DNA from: Pseudomonadota bacterium
GTDB taxonomy: Bacteria; Bdellovibrionota; UBA1018
Length of the DNA stretch: 64,000 nt
Assembly: GCA_027485695.1 (NCBI GenBank)
Contig: JAIXQO010000003.1
Coordinates: 1,054,932 to 1,118,931 of the forward strand
Direction of reading: 5' to 3'
Shown: piece after piece, positions 33,741-42,748 of the stretch
Layout of the letters: each line of letters starts with the position of its first letter
How positions within the stretch are numbered: position 1 is the first letter of the stretch
Notes under the pieces: model-generated
Databases searched by the model: none
The model's input: only the letters and a program-made list of their open reading frames with translations
Told to the model about the DNA's origin: nothing
Translations under genes and position numbers: made by a program

Positions 33741-34520
33741 TTACTCCATTGCTCCTTTGATTGAGATCACCCATTTACTATTTTGAAATGTTGAAGTGTC
33801 GGAGAGACGATCTTTTATTCGTTCGAAAACCCGATTTCGTACGGTTTTCTTCCGGAGTAAAAAATTCTCGTCGAGCGAAGCGATTTCGCCGCTCTGAACT
33901 CCGATCAACGCCTTGCTTGTTCCCGTGAATAGCGGAGAAATGAAATCCAGTTGATCTATTCCCACGACCGCTGTCGTCAGTATGCCAGCCACAAATGCGA
34001 GACCGAGCCAGTCGAACGAATTGGCTGCAACTGTTTTTCCGGTTTGCGAGAAAGCAATTGCTCCCACGCTTGCCCAAAAAGTCATGAAGCCTGAGATCAT
34101 TCGCTCTCCACGAGTCATTCTGGGTGCGCTTAGCTCTCTGCGGATCCATTTTCGAAGTTTTGCCTGTTGCTCTTCGAAGCTGAGTTTTGAGAACTGATCG
34201 GAGATCTGAAAAACAGGCGAGGCCCATCGGTAAGAACTCAGTTCGCCTGCGACCGGATGAAGCGCAAACTGGAATCGAGAGCATTTCCCGTGATCGTCGA
34301 ATCTGCGGCAGACAAGGGTCAGGCCCTCTTGGGTCCTTTTGTTTACGAGCATCTGACCAATCGGATAAAATTGCTTTTCAAACGAGAGCGACTCCGTCGT
34401 TTCGTCGACGGGTGATAGCGAGAACTCGTAGGTTTCAGAAGTTAGATCCTCGCTGGCGAATACGCTAGGTTGGCTCAAAAGAGCGGCAGAGGAGAGAAGC
34501 AGGAAAAGAGTTTGTTTCAT
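33741..34520 (-). CDS. Membrane-anchored protein, paralogue 3 of a tandem trio
   Basis: A 259-residue protein starting at ATG 34520 with a signal peptide (MKQTLFLLLSSAALLSQPSVFA). The next segment, PIGQMLVNKRTQEGLTLVCRRFDDHGKCSRFQFALHP, contains two cysteines spaced as in its two neighbours. A pair of hydrophobic segments (about residues 130-185) follows, and a conserved tail 'SLDENFLLRKKTVRNRVFERIKDRL'. The next gene upstream (34537-35301) has the same layout, with a 16-bp spacer. Function unknown. Confidence 0.75.
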   Translation of the reverse strand: MKQTLFLLLSSAALLSQPSVFASEDLTSETYEFSLSPVDETTESLSFEKQFYPIGQMLVNKRTQEGLTLVCRRFDDHGKCSRFQFALHPVAGELSSYRWASPVFQISDQFSKLSFEEQQAKLRKWIRRELSAPRMTRGERMISGFMTFWASVGAIAFSQTGKTVAANSFDWLGLAFVAGILTTAVVGIDQLDFISPLFTGTSKALIGVQSGEIASLDENFLLRKKTVRNRVFERIKDRLSDTSTFQNSKWVISIKGAME

Positions 34521-34536
34521 TGGAATGGTCTCTTGT

Positions 34537-35301
34537 TTAGGGGGTGGCAACAAAGGGTGCTGAAATCTGATGAGTGCCCGAGATCAGCCGTTTAAAAAGC
34601 GCGTCTCTTACTGTGGTTTTTATCAGCAAGTAGTTTTCATCCATTTTTTGGAGTTGGTCTGGACGGCGACTGACTACTGCTCGGGCGGTCGCTCGCGCGA
34701 GCGGAGTCATGATGTCCATGTATTCGCTTTTCTGGGCAAACCATAAAATCGTGACCAGACCGGCTATTCCTAATGGGAGGTATCCCAGTGGGTTGTCACC
34801 GGGTGTGCCGTCCAAAATAGCCATCGAACCCACTATGCTACCGAGTCCAAGCCAAACTCCGATCGTGCGTCTTGAATACACATCCATTTCGATCCTCAAA
34901 CGAGCTGAGTTTCGCACCCATTTTTTGAGTGCGCGTTTTTGTTTTCTGGCCGAGAGTGATCCTAAGTTTGGATCAACTTGAAAGTTATTGGATGCCCAAC
35001 TCCATTGCTTGAGTTCGTTTGCATGTGGGAAATAGGCAAAACGAAACTTTTTGCACCCGGCCTCTCCGAGCTCCGTACAAGCGAGGACTAGACCCTCGTT
35101 CGTCTCACGGTTGACGAGGAGGTGACCCAATGGAAACAATTTCCCGTTTTGTGATGGTTCGGGAAAAATGACTTCTTCTGCTATCTCGGTGTCGAAGTCA
35201 TTTTGATTCCAATCGCCCGCTATTGTTTCGTCGTTCGCATTGGACGACGAGACCCCAAAACAGAGAGTTACGATCAATAGAATTATTCTGTATTGAGCCA
35301 T
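34537..35301 (-). CDS. Membrane-anchored protein, paralogue 2 of a tandem trio
   Basis: A 254-residue protein, ATG 35301 with a signal peptide and an AGGA upstream. It shares with both neighbours the order PLGHLLVNRETNEGLVLACTELGEAGCKKFRFAYFPHANELKQWSW, then a double membrane segment and the tail KMDENYLLIKTTVRDALFKRL. Pairwise similarity is clear to the eye but not high. The three genes are close together (16 and 22 bp gaps) and transcribed as one unit from 36088. Confidence 0.78.
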   Translation of the reverse strand: MAQYRIILLIVTLCFGVSSSNANDETIAGDWNQNDFDTEIAEEVIFPEPSQNGKLFPLGHLLVNRETNEGLVLACTELGEAGCKKFRFAYFPHANELKQWSWASNNFQVDPNLGSLSARKQKRALKKWVRNSARLRIEMDVYSRRTIGVWLGLGSIVGSMAILDGTPGDNPLGYLPLGIAGLVTILWFAQKSEYMDIMTPLARATARAVVSRRPDQLQKMDENYLLIKTTVRDALFKRLISGTHQISAPFVATP

Positions 35302-35323
35302 AATTATTTTTTTCCTGGAACGA

Positions 35324-36088
35324 TTAGAGAACTGATCGAAACTCTTTGCCCACAACTTTTCCGAGTTCCAAATTAGCCTTCAAACGATCGAATATGCGAT
35401 GGTTCACGATTGCTTGTCGAATGAGGAAATTCTCCTCTTGGTGGTTCAGTCGCTCAAGGCGTTTGCCTACGATCGCGCGAGATGCGGTGTGGTTGACGAG
35501 TGAGATCCAATCTAAGGATTGATGCGAAAAAAAGATCATCGAAAGCGCTGCAATGGTCAGTGAACCGGTAAATAGTTGAACTTGGATGTCCTCGTTGCTG
35601 TAGTTTTTGAGGGTGGTTCCCCAAGCGCCGAAACCAAATATCAAAGTCGCATAGCTGATCACCATTTTGGCATCGGAACTGAACTTATGTTGTGAGTGGG
35701 TTCTCACCCATTCGCGAAGGTGCCGATCCCGTTTTTTTGAGGACCAGTTTGAATTTTCCGGCCTCAGTTCAAATTCCTGCGAGAGCCAATGCCACGTTTT
35801 TAGGTCGCTAGAGTTTGGAAAATAGACGAAACGAAATCGGTCACAATTTGTCTTTTCGCTGAGTCGGGTGCAAGCGAGCAGGAGCCCTTCGAGGCTGGAC
35901 CGATTCACGAGAAGTCTTCCAAGCGGCAGGAGTTTTTCGTCTACGGAGTCTGCTCTTGCGGGAACATCCACGATCTCTACGTCGTTAGGGAGACCGGTTG
36001 CTACAGATTCTTCTGCGTTCGATGAGCAGGCAATTATTAACGTTAATGAAAGGAATAAGATCGGTCTGATCTTCGGGAGCAAACGCAT
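35324..36088 (-). CDS. Membrane-anchored lipoprotein, paralogue 1 of a tandem trio
   Basis: A 254-residue protein, the first gene of the trio. The signal ends LTLIIAC (Cys21), a good lipobox, so this member is probably lipidated while the other two keep only a signal peptide. It carries the same core: PLGRLLVNRSSLEGLLLACTRLSEKTNCDRFRFVYFP, a double membrane segment and NHQEENFLIRQAIVNHRIFDRL. The paired cysteines in 'ACxxLxExxxC' are conserved in all three. Unknown family. Confidence 0.75.
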   Translation of the reverse strand: MRLLPKIRPILFLSLTLIIACSSNAEESVATGLPNDVEIVDVPARADSVDEKLLPLGRLLVNRSSLEGLLLACTRLSEKTNCDRFRFVYFPNSSDLKTWHWLSQEFELRPENSNWSSKKRDRHLREWVRTHSQHKFSSDAKMVISYATLIFGFGAWGTTLKNYSNEDIQVQLFTGSLTIAALSMIFFSHQSLDWISLVNHTASRAIVGKRLERLNHQEENFLIRQAIVNHRIFDRLKANLELGKVVGKEFRSVL

Positions 36089-36292
36089 GGCGGTAATCTA
36101 ACCGCCGCAGGCTACGAACTCGATGTTTTAATTCATATTATTTAAAAAACTGTTGCTGGTCAGTCTACAAGGCGATCCTCGATCAAGACTGCAACAATTG
36201 AAACATTTCATGCGGATTCTCGAGAGTCATTGCCGATGACCGGTAGATCGCAAGTTGACCAATCGGAGGGGTGGGCCTAGATTCCGAAATCT

Positions 36293-37477
36293 ATGAGGCA
36301 TTTGTTGTTTTTCATCAGCATAGGGCTCCTGAGTGGTGGCGTAGGGGGCGCGCAGGCGGAGATCACGAGTGTCGGTTCGACCGTTCGCCGAACCTATGTT
36401 GAACACTACAGACAACAAGCGTTCCGCGTTGAGGACCGGAGCTTCAGTGGTGAGAAAACCTGGTTTCGGTTGCATCGTCCGGTTTCTCAGCAGGGGAGCC
36501 GAATGGCTATGTCTGGGCGTCCTCCGGTGATCTTGGTCAATGCGACGCATAGCAATTTTCAAACGTTTTTTGTGGGCCGGCATTCGGTCGTGCAAATCCT
36601 GATGGAGAATGGTTACTCGATCTACGGTCATTCGCATCGGAACGACTCGCTTCCGTTTCCTCGCTGTCACAAGACGGCTTGCGCTGAGGCACAGGAGATC
36701 GATCTTGATCGGACTCAAAATGATATTCGCGAGATTGCTCGTTTGGCCGAACTCGAGACCGGAAGTAAACCCGTCATTCTCGGTTTCTCGATGGGGGCAA
36801 TCATCGCTTCGACTCTGTTGGCGGAGTCGCCTGAGCTCTTTCAAGGGGCGATTTTGTTAGATGGTGTCGCTTACGTCGACTCCCCGGAATTTCGCGCTGA
36901 TTGGGAAAAGAACTGCGCGCGATCCGAGCGCCTGATTCAAAAAGGTACTTGGACAACCTTCTCAGAATACAGTTGGGTTAAACGTATTGGTGAGCTTTAT
37001 GCGACTGATTCAGATGCGAAGCGGTTTTTTACGACGCCGGCGATGGCGGTATTAGCGCTGGCACCTCCTCCGCGAACCCACTCGGGTTTTTTTAATTTTC
37101 GTGCGAGCCGCAGCGGCGTTACGACTCGATACACGCCGATGGTAGATGTCGCCGGTATGATCCAGACTTCGAGTATTGCGACTTCGTATTCACTTGTTGG
37201 GGATATCACCTGTACCTTGAGTCGACCGGACGAATCGCTTCGAGCCCGACTCACACAGTTTTCTCGTCCTGTGCTGGGTGTTTCGGTTCAATACGGATAC
37301 GGCAAGCATATGAGCGACCAAATGGCGCTGTTTGCGCATCCGCTGAGTCGCCATGTTTTCATTCCAGATTTGGCACATGTCGACCTGATCGCAAGCGAAA
37401 CGGGGCAGAATCAATTGAGCGTCGCGATTCGTTCATGGACAGAGCGGGTATTTGGTCCCGTACCCGCTCAGAGATGA
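36293..37477 (+). CDS. Secreted alpha/beta hydrolase (lipase/esterase-like)
   Basis: A 394-residue exported protein (signal to about residue 22, AQA|E). The nucleophile elbow is Gly-Phe-Ser166-Met-Gly (LGFSMGAII), and a late His362 (LAHVDLIAS) is placed as a catalytic histidine. The N-terminal extension before the core is about 60 residues. It probably hydrolyses an ester or lipid in the envelope or outside the cell; the substrate is unknown. The ATG lacks a strong ribosome site. It is divergent from the tandem trio. Confidence 0.82.
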   Translation: MRHLLFFISIGLLSGGVGGAQAEITSVGSTVRRTYVEHYRQQAFRVEDRSFSGEKTWFRLHRPVSQQGSRMAMSGRPPVILVNATHSNFQTFFVGRHSVVQILMENGYSIYGHSHRNDSLPFPRCHKTACAEAQEIDLDRTQNDIREIARLAELETGSKPVILGFSMGAIIASTLLAESPELFQGAILLDGVAYVDSPEFRADWEKNCARSERLIQKGTWTTFSEYSWVKRIGELYATDSDAKRFFTTPAMAVLALAPPPRTHSGFFNFRASRSGVTTRYTPMVDVAGMIQTSSIATSYSLVGDITCTLSRPDESLRARLTQFSRPVLGVSVQYGYGKHMSDQMALFAHPLSRHVFIPDLAHVDLIASETGQNQLSVAIRSWTERVFGPVPAQR

Positions 37478-37501
37478 TGCGGCTCTTTTACACGGAAGAA
37501 T

Positions 37502-37589
37502 TTGGCGCTGCTATAGAAGTCCAGGCAATGATTTTATCGGGCTAAGGCGCTCGACTTCGTCGAAAAGCTGGAAAAGCCTTTGGTCTGCG
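37502..37589 (+). pseudogene. aceB: Degraded copy of the aceB 5' end
   Basis: Over 88 bases this segment matches positions 39679-39766 inside the intact malate synthase gene; by hand I count about 76 of 89 columns identical, including an unbroken AATGATTTTATCGG. It has one inserted base (GGGCTAA instead of GGCAGA, creating a stop) and one deleted base near GAAAAGCC, so it is not translatable. Most substitutions fall on third codon positions of the aceB frame (e.g. GCG to GCT, GAG to GAA, GGC to GGT), which suggests this copy evolved under selection before it decayed. Nothing beyond 37590 can be aligned with confidence. Confidence 0.8.
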
Positions 37590-37680
37590 CTTTCTGTAGT
37601 GCGTTCCTCTCGAAAGACCGAAGACAGCGGATCATGGCAAGCTCGTGTGGCCATCAGCTGAGACTGCATTGAAACTGCTC

Positions 37681-37769
37681 AGCGAACGTTTAGAAATGAG
37701 ATTTCCTTTTCACTCGCTGACTCCCGAGTGTGGTCCACGTGTTCGCTCTAGCGAACGGTATTGTTCGCT
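37681..37769. promoter_or_regulatory. Cluster of GTTCGCT / AGCGAAC elements
   Basis: AGCGAAC occurs at 37681, and the palindrome GTTCGCT-CT-AGCGAAC spans 37741-37756, with a third GTTCGCT at 37763. The last element abuts a possible -35 (TTGACC, about 37775). All lie within 130 bp of the regulator start, the layout of an autoregulatory operator set. Binding is inferred. Confidence 0.5.
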
Positions 37770-37809
37770 ATGTTTTGACCTTTTGCGTTACGAGATCTAG
37801 GTTCACTTC

Positions 37810-38628
37810 ATGATCTTTGAATGCAATGACTACCGGTCATATCTCAAAAAGCTCCTCGCTGAACGTATTCGGCGAAACCCGGCTTACTCGCTGCGCGCGT
37901 TAGCATCGCAGATTGGGGTTTCTGCTTCGATGCTTTCCGAAGTCTTGAAAAGTCACAAGCGTCTTTCGCTTGCACGAGGTGCAGAGATCGCGCAGCGACT
38001 GGAGCTCGAAGGTGATGAAGAACGGTACTTTCTTGCGCTTGTGCAATTGGATTTCGCAAAGTCCGCCTTGGCCAAAGAAAAAGCTCTGAAGCGCATTCAG
38101 GAGATTTCTCCGGACCGTCGCGAGATCCGCGATCTGAGTGTCGATCATTACCATGCGGTGGCTAACTGGATTGCGGTGAGCGGCATGGCGATGTTGGAGT
38201 CACATCCCGAAGGTCTTGCTTGCGATGAAATCGCGCGACGGCTCGGGATCTCGAGATTTGAAGTAGCAGAAGCCCTCGATCGCTGGGTACGGCTCGAACT
38301 CATAACGGTCCAAGGCGACATCTACCGTCGCTCTGATTCTGATCATTGGATGATGGATTCGCAGGCGCCGAACGGTGCACTCCGCGTGTTTCATCGAACG
38401 ATGCTCGAGAAAGCGATACAGAGCCTGGAAACGCAAACGAACGACGAGAAATTCGTGGGTTCGGAGACGATTGCGTTCGATGCCGACCAACTTCAACAAG
38501 TTTCCAAAGTGATCGAGGACGCGATCCGAAAAGTACGCCGGATCGCAAAAAAATCACCGAAGAAAAAAGACGTCTATCACCTGGGATTCCAATTTTTCCG
38601 CGTTACAAAAAAAGGAGTACGTAAATGA
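37810..38628 (+). CDS. TIGR02147-family regulator
   Basis: A 272-residue protein with the TIGR02147 pattern: an N-terminal FECNDYRSYLKKLLAERIRRNPAYSLRALASQIGVSASMLSEVLKSHKRLS helix-turn-helix (about residues 4-55), then DUF4423-like helical segments (DHYHAVANWIAVSGMAMLE..., a second winged-helix-like part 'LACDEIARRLGISRFEVAEALDRW'). It ends in a basic tail. This family is common in Bdellovibrio and Fibrobacter and is thought to regulate transcription. It overlaps the next gene by ATGA, so the two are co-translated. Confidence 0.9.
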   Translation: MIFECNDYRSYLKKLLAERIRRNPAYSLRALASQIGVSASMLSEVLKSHKRLSLARGAEIAQRLELEGDEERYFLALVQLDFAKSALAKEKALKRIQEISPDRREIRDLSVDHYHAVANWIAVSGMAMLESHPEGLACDEIARRLGISRFEVAEALDRWVRLELITVQGDIYRRSDSDHWMMDSQAPNGALRVFHRTMLEKAIQSLETQTNDEKFVGSETIAFDADQLQQVSKVIEDAIRKVRRIAKKSPKKKDVYHLGFQFFRVTKKGVRK

Positions 38629-39503
38629 AGCAGAATATCATCGCATTATTTATCTTGGGCCTGGCGCCACTTTCGGTGCAGGCCGAAGGAGGCGTCGGAA
38701 CCCGAGGCGGCGGCGCCGCAACCCCTCAGGCGTTTTCCAATCAAGGTTGGACGACTTACTATCAACTCAAAAGAAGCTATCCCAAAGCCGTTCCGGCGAT
38801 CGACCTCGAAGCACTCAAGCAAGCGATCACCGACGCCAAGATCCGTTTCGTTGAAGAAAAGCTGGAGCTGGAGGGAGAACCCGTGGATGCAATCAATGAC
38901 CCAAACGAGAAGTGGGTAAAAATCAATACCGGGGCTTACGCGGGATTGTCCGATATCAAACAAAAACGCCTCAACCTCCATGAGTACTTCGGGGTCGCGC
39001 GAATCGACGATAAAAACTATAAACTCTCGAATCCACTGGTTCTGGCCTTAGAAGGTGATCCAGTTGTTCGACTCGAAGACGAAGTAGAGCGTACCGAGCG
39101 CACGCTCCATTGGCTCCTGGTCACGTTCCGCCAAAGTCCTCCAACCTGGATGTGCTATCAAATTCCAGAGCTAGGCGGACAGGTTCAGAAAATCATCGAT
39201 GAGCAAGCTCAAGTCCGTAAGGATGACGTTGATCATCAATATCTTGGTAACGAGCTCGGGCGGCTCAAGTTCTGGAATTCCAATCTACGGGATCTCTGTT
39301 ATGAACGCGTCCGCCGGGGTTGGTTCGGAGGCAAGCTCGAGAACTGGCGTGATCGGTTGGGCTGCCAACTCACTTTGATTGAGCGAGACGTTAAGATCGT
39401 TCACGCCGATGTGCTGCGATTCCTCGGACGGACCGGCGAGTCGTCGCTGCAAGTTTGGAATCGTTACCGCGCCGAAGGTGCATTCAACGGTCTTTGCCAC
39501 TAA
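38625..39503 (+). CDS. Secreted protein of unknown function, coupled to the regulator
   Basis: A 292-residue exported protein (signal MKQNIIALFILGLAPLSVQA|E) with an AAAGGAG site inside the end of the regulator and a 4-base ATGA overlap. After cleavage it begins EGGVGTRGGGAATPQAF. It then becomes helical with cysteines at about residues 176, 227, 247 and 291 (e.g. WMCYQIPE, LGCQLTLIE, GLCH at the end) that may form disulfides. Not recognised. The tight coupling suggests the regulator controls or senses something involving this protein. Confidence 0.78.
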   Translation: MKQNIIALFILGLAPLSVQAEGGVGTRGGGAATPQAFSNQGWTTYYQLKRSYPKAVPAIDLEALKQAITDAKIRFVEEKLELEGEPVDAINDPNEKWVKINTGAYAGLSDIKQKRLNLHEYFGVARIDDKNYKLSNPLVLALEGDPVVRLEDEVERTERTLHWLLVTFRQSPPTWMCYQIPELGGQVQKIIDEQAQVRKDDVDHQYLGNELGRLKFWNSNLRDLCYERVRRGWFGGKLENWRDRLGCQLTLIERDVKIVHADVLRFLGRTGESSLQVWNRYRAEGAFNGLCH

Positions 39504-39668
39504 TTCAATGATCAGGCGCACGATCATATCCTTCTGACTCAGATGGGATGTGATCGTGTTTCCTGTTGCGCTCATCGAGTAAGGTCGCTACCGTTTTAGT
39601 AGGGCCTCGTTCACACGGATGATTTTGAGCGAAGCTTGCAAAACAGAGTGTAAGGCGGGCGATCGACC

Positions 39669-41228
39669 ATGGAAGTTGTTGGCGCGGCTGTAAAAGACCA
39701 AGCAATGATTTTATCGGCAGAGGCGCTCGGCTTCGTCGAGAAGTTGGAAAAAGCCTTTGGCCTGCGTCGACAGGAATGTTTGAGCGCCCGACAGGATCGG
39801 CAGGCTCGGTTGACCTCCGGAGAAGCACTCTCATTTCTTTCGGAGACCCGCGCGGTTCGCGAAGGTGAATGGACCGTCGCCGCTTGCCCTCCGGATCTTG
39901 AAAAACGCTGGGTTGAGATCACGGGACCTGCGGAACCCAAAATGATGATCAACGCGTTGAACTCTGGCGCGGACGCGTTTATGGCGGATCTCGAGGATGC
40001 GCTTTCGCCGACTTGGGAGAACGTTATTCTCGGGCAAAAAGCGCTCTTCGATGCCGTTCGAGGCGACCTCTCGTTTACGTCGAACGAAGGCAAGTCTTAC
40101 CGTCTGAATGAGAAAACGGCGACGCTCTTGGTGCGCCCGCGCGGCTGGCACTTGGTGGAAAAACACGTCCTGCTCGACGGCAAGCCCGTTTCGGCAAGTC
40201 TGTTTGATTTCGGCCTCTACTTTTTTCATAACGCCGGTGAGCGCGTTCGTCGTGGTACAGCTCCTTATTTTTACCTACCCAAGATGGAGTCGCATCGCGA
40301 GGCGCGCCTTTGGAATGACGTTTTTGTTTTTGCGCAGAAGGAACTGGGAATCCCGGTGGGTACGATTCGCGCGACGATGCTGATCGAAACCTTACCGGCG
40401 GCCTTTGAGATGGATGAAATGCTTTTTGAGCTGCGCGAGCATGCGTCCGGACTCAATGCAGGTCGGTGGGACTATATTTTCAGCGCCATCAAAAAACTGC
40501 GCGCAAGTCCGAACGCGATTTTGCCCGATCGTGCGCAAGTGACCATGACCGCGCCTTTTATGCGCGCTTATACCGAACTCTTGGTCAAGACCTGTCACCG
40601 CCGCAATGCCCATGCGATGGGTGGTATGGCCGCGTTTGTTCCATCCCGGAAGGATGAGGCAGTGAATCGCGTCGCGTTTCAGAAGGTCGAGGAGGACAAG
40701 CGTCGCGAAGTGAACGATGGATTCGATGGGACTTGGGTGGCACACCCGGATCTGGTCCCGGTCGCACGGCAAGTGTTTGAGTCCCGGCTCGGTAGCAAGT
40801 CTCATCAAAAAGATCGCCTCCGCGAAGAAGTGAACGTGGATCCGCAAGACCTCGTAGTTCTTCGCGTCCCCGGAGGGCAAGTCACCGAAGCGGGGGTGCG
40901 AGCGAACGTAAACGTCGCACTTCAGTATATCGAGCGATGGCTCTCGGGGCAGGGCGCCGTCGCCATTCACAATCTCATGGAAGACGCAGCGACGGCGGAG
41001 ATCGCACGCGCGCAGCTTTGGCAATGGATTCGGTTCGAGGTTCGACTCTCGAGCGGTGAAAGTATGAATCGAATGTTTTATGAACGCATTCGCGACGAAG
41101 AGCTCACTCGGCTGGGAGGTAGGGCCAACGTGCGTCTCGACCAGGCCGCCATGATTTTGGATAGTTTGGTGGTGAATTCGTCGTTTACGGAGTTTTTAAC
41201 CACGGTCGCTTACGGCAATTTGGATTGA
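39669..41228 (+). CDS. aceB: Malate synthase A
   Basis: A 519-residue malate synthase of the short A type, condensing glyoxylate and acetyl-CoA to malate. The motifs include the catalytic-arginine region [14 protein letters not shown] (about residue 155), [12 protein letters not shown] (about 266) and the catalytic-aspartate region [20 protein letters not shown] (about 437). The ATG is at 39669 with a weak GGCGGG site. It is followed 23 bp later by the isocitrate lyase gene, so the two bypass enzymes form an operon. A decayed copy of its 5' end lies about 2.2 kb upstream. Confidence 0.96.
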   Translation: MEVVGAAVKDQAMILSAEALGFVEKLEKAFGLRRQECLSARQDRQARLTSGEALSFLSETRAVREGEWTVAACPPDLEKRWVEITGPAEPKMMINALNSGADAFMADLEDALSPTWENVILGQKALFDAVRGDLSFTSNEGKSYRLNEKTATLLVRPRGWHLVEKHVLLDGKPVSASLFDFGLYFFHNAGERVRRGTAPYFYLPKMESHREARLWNDVFVFAQKELGIPVGTIRATMLIETLPAAFEMDEMLFELREHASGLNAGRWDYIFSAIKKLRASPNAILPDRAQVTMTAPFMRAYTELLVKTCHRRNAHAMGGMAAFVPSRKDEAVNRVAFQKVEEDKRREVNDGFDGTWVAHPDLVPVARQVFESRLGSKSHQKDRLREEVNVDPQDLVVLRVPGGQVTEAGVRANVNVALQYIERWLSGQGAVAIHNLMEDAATAEIARAQLWQWIRFEVRLSSGESMNRMFYERIRDEELTRLGGRANVRLDQAAMILDSLVVNSSFTEFLTTVAYGNLD

Positions 41229-41251
41229 ATTTTTTGGGGGAAAAGAAGGCT

Positions 41252-42532
41252 ATGAAAGATCAGATCGCAGAACTGAATCAGGCTTGGGAAAAAGACGCTC
41301 GTTGGAAAGGAATTCGTCGGGACTACTCCGCGGAGTCCGTCGTAAAACTCCGTCCGTCGGTCTTGGTAGAACACACCTGGGCACGTAAGGGAGCGAATCG
41401 CCTTTGGGATGCTCTTCAAAAACCCGGCTACGTTGGCGCGCTCGGAACGCTGACCGGCTCGCAAGCCGTTCAGATGGTCAAAGGCGGAATGGAAGCGATC
41501 TATCTCAGTGGCTGGCAAGTCGCAGCCGATATGAACCTTTCTGGGCAAACCTACCCGGACCAGAGCCTCTATCCATCGAACTCGGTGCCGGCACTCGTTC
41601 GTCGCCTCAATCAAGCGCTCGCTCGTGCGGATCAGATCGCGGGATCCGAAGGTCGTCGTGATACGGATTGGTACATCCCGATCGTCGCGGATGCCGAGGC
41701 TGGATTTGGTGGACCTCTCCATGCGTTTGAGCTCATGAAATCGATGATCGAGGCGGGCGCCTCCGGCGTACATTTCGAAGATCAACTCGCCGCCGAGAAG
41801 AAATGCGGTCATTTGGGCGGCAAGGTCTTGATCCCGACCTCTAGTGCGATTCGCCAATTGTCTGCGGCACGGCTGGCGGCCGACGTCTTGAACGTACCGA
41901 CCATCACGATCGCTCGTACGGACGCGCAGTCCGCGACCTACTTGATGAGTGACATCGATGGTCGCGATCACAAGTACATCACTGGCGCGCGAACCGCCGA
42001 AGGTTACTACCAGATCAAAAATGGGATGGAGATCACCATTGAGCGGGGGCTTGCTTACGCACCGTACGCGGATCTGATCTGGTTTGAAACGTCACAACCG
42101 GACCTGGGAGAAGCGAAGGAATTTGCCGCCGAGATGCATCGCAAATTTCCGGGCAAGCTCCTCGCATACAACTGCTCGCCATCGTTCAATTGGGAGAAAA
42201 AACTCGACGCCGCAACGATTGCGAAATTCTCGCAGTCGCTCGGTGAACTCGGGTATCGATTCCAGTTCATCACGCTCGCCGGCTGGCACCTGATCAATTA
42301 TCACACGTTTGATCTGGCCAAGAATTTCTCGGCTCGCGGGATGCCGGCCTACGTTGCGCTCCAGAATCAAGAGTTCGCCGCCGAGGCGAACGGCTACACC
42401 GCCACACGCCATCAAAAAGAAGTGGGAACGGGTTATTTCGACGAAGTTCTCATGACCATCACAAACGGCGCGGCTTCGACAGCGGCTCTGAAAGGGTCGA
42501 CCGAAGCGGATCAGTTTCACCACCACCACTGA
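41252..42532 (+). CDS. aceA: Isocitrate lyase
   Basis: A 426-residue enzyme that splits isocitrate into glyoxylate and succinate. Motifs: [26 protein letters not shown], the catalytic [10 protein letters not shown] with Cys185, and [11 protein letters not shown]. The C-terminus ends [11 protein letters not shown]; an FH-type ending is common in the family, but four histidines are unusual. The start is the ATG at 41252; an upstream TTG in the same frame has no ribosome site. It is followed by a terminator. Confidence 0.97.
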   Translation: MKDQIAELNQAWEKDARWKGIRRDYSAESVVKLRPSVLVEHTWARKGANRLWDALQKPGYVGALGTLTGSQAVQMVKGGMEAIYLSGWQVAADMNLSGQTYPDQSLYPSNSVPALVRRLNQALARADQIAGSEGRRDTDWYIPIVADAEAGFGGPLHAFELMKSMIEAGASGVHFEDQLAAEKKCGHLGGKVLIPTSSAIRQLSAARLAADVLNVPTITIARTDAQSATYLMSDIDGRDHKYITGARTAEGYYQIKNGMEITIERGLAYAPYADLIWFETSQPDLGEAKEFAAEMHRKFPGKLLAYNCSPSFNWEKKLDAATIAKFSQSLGELGYRFQFITLAGWHLINYHTFDLAKNFSARGMPAYVALQNQEFAAEANGYTATRHQKEVGTGYFDEVLMTITNGAASTAALKGSTEADQFHHHH

Positions 42533-42559
42533 TTTCTGAGCGAGCAAAACGGATTCAAG

Positions 42560-42594
42560 GAGGGCCTGGTCTTTTGATCGGGCCTTCTTTTTTT
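42560..42594 (+). terminator. Rho-independent terminator of aceBA
   Basis: GAGGGCCTGGTC pairs with GATCGGGCCTTC over 12 bp (three G-T wobbles, four-base loop), followed by seven T. It ends the aceB-aceA operon. Confidence 0.9.
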
Positions 42595-42748
42595 GATGTG
42601 TTCATGGGTGCGCTAGGTTCGAGTGGTCGTTAAAAGCGCGCATGCGGAACGGTGTCGGGAATGACCTGTCAATCCAGGTGGCAAAAAGATCCGTTTATTT
42701 ACCCATCCAAAATTATACATTACTATAGAGATTCAGGGATCGGGGTGA

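Larger units (their letters stand above)
37478..37809. other. Region with an aceB relic and GTTCGCT repeats
   Basis: This 332-bp gap contains a decayed copy of the malate synthase 5' end (37502-37589, separate entry) and then a cluster of GTTCGCT/AGCGAAC elements (37681-37769) ahead of the TIGR02147 regulator. No other gene is seen. A possible -35 (TTGACC) lies near 37775. Confidence 0.6.

Noticed and set aside
36227..36844. 205-codon minus-strand frame across the lipase-like gene start
   Set aside because: Antisense to a signal-peptide-bearing hydrolase with its GxSxG motif on the plus strand. No domain seen.
42515..42532. His-rich C-terminus as a sign of a cloned construct
   Set aside because: Only four histidines, preceded by the normal family ending, and followed by a native terminator and genomic context. 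It is natural sequence as far as can be seen.
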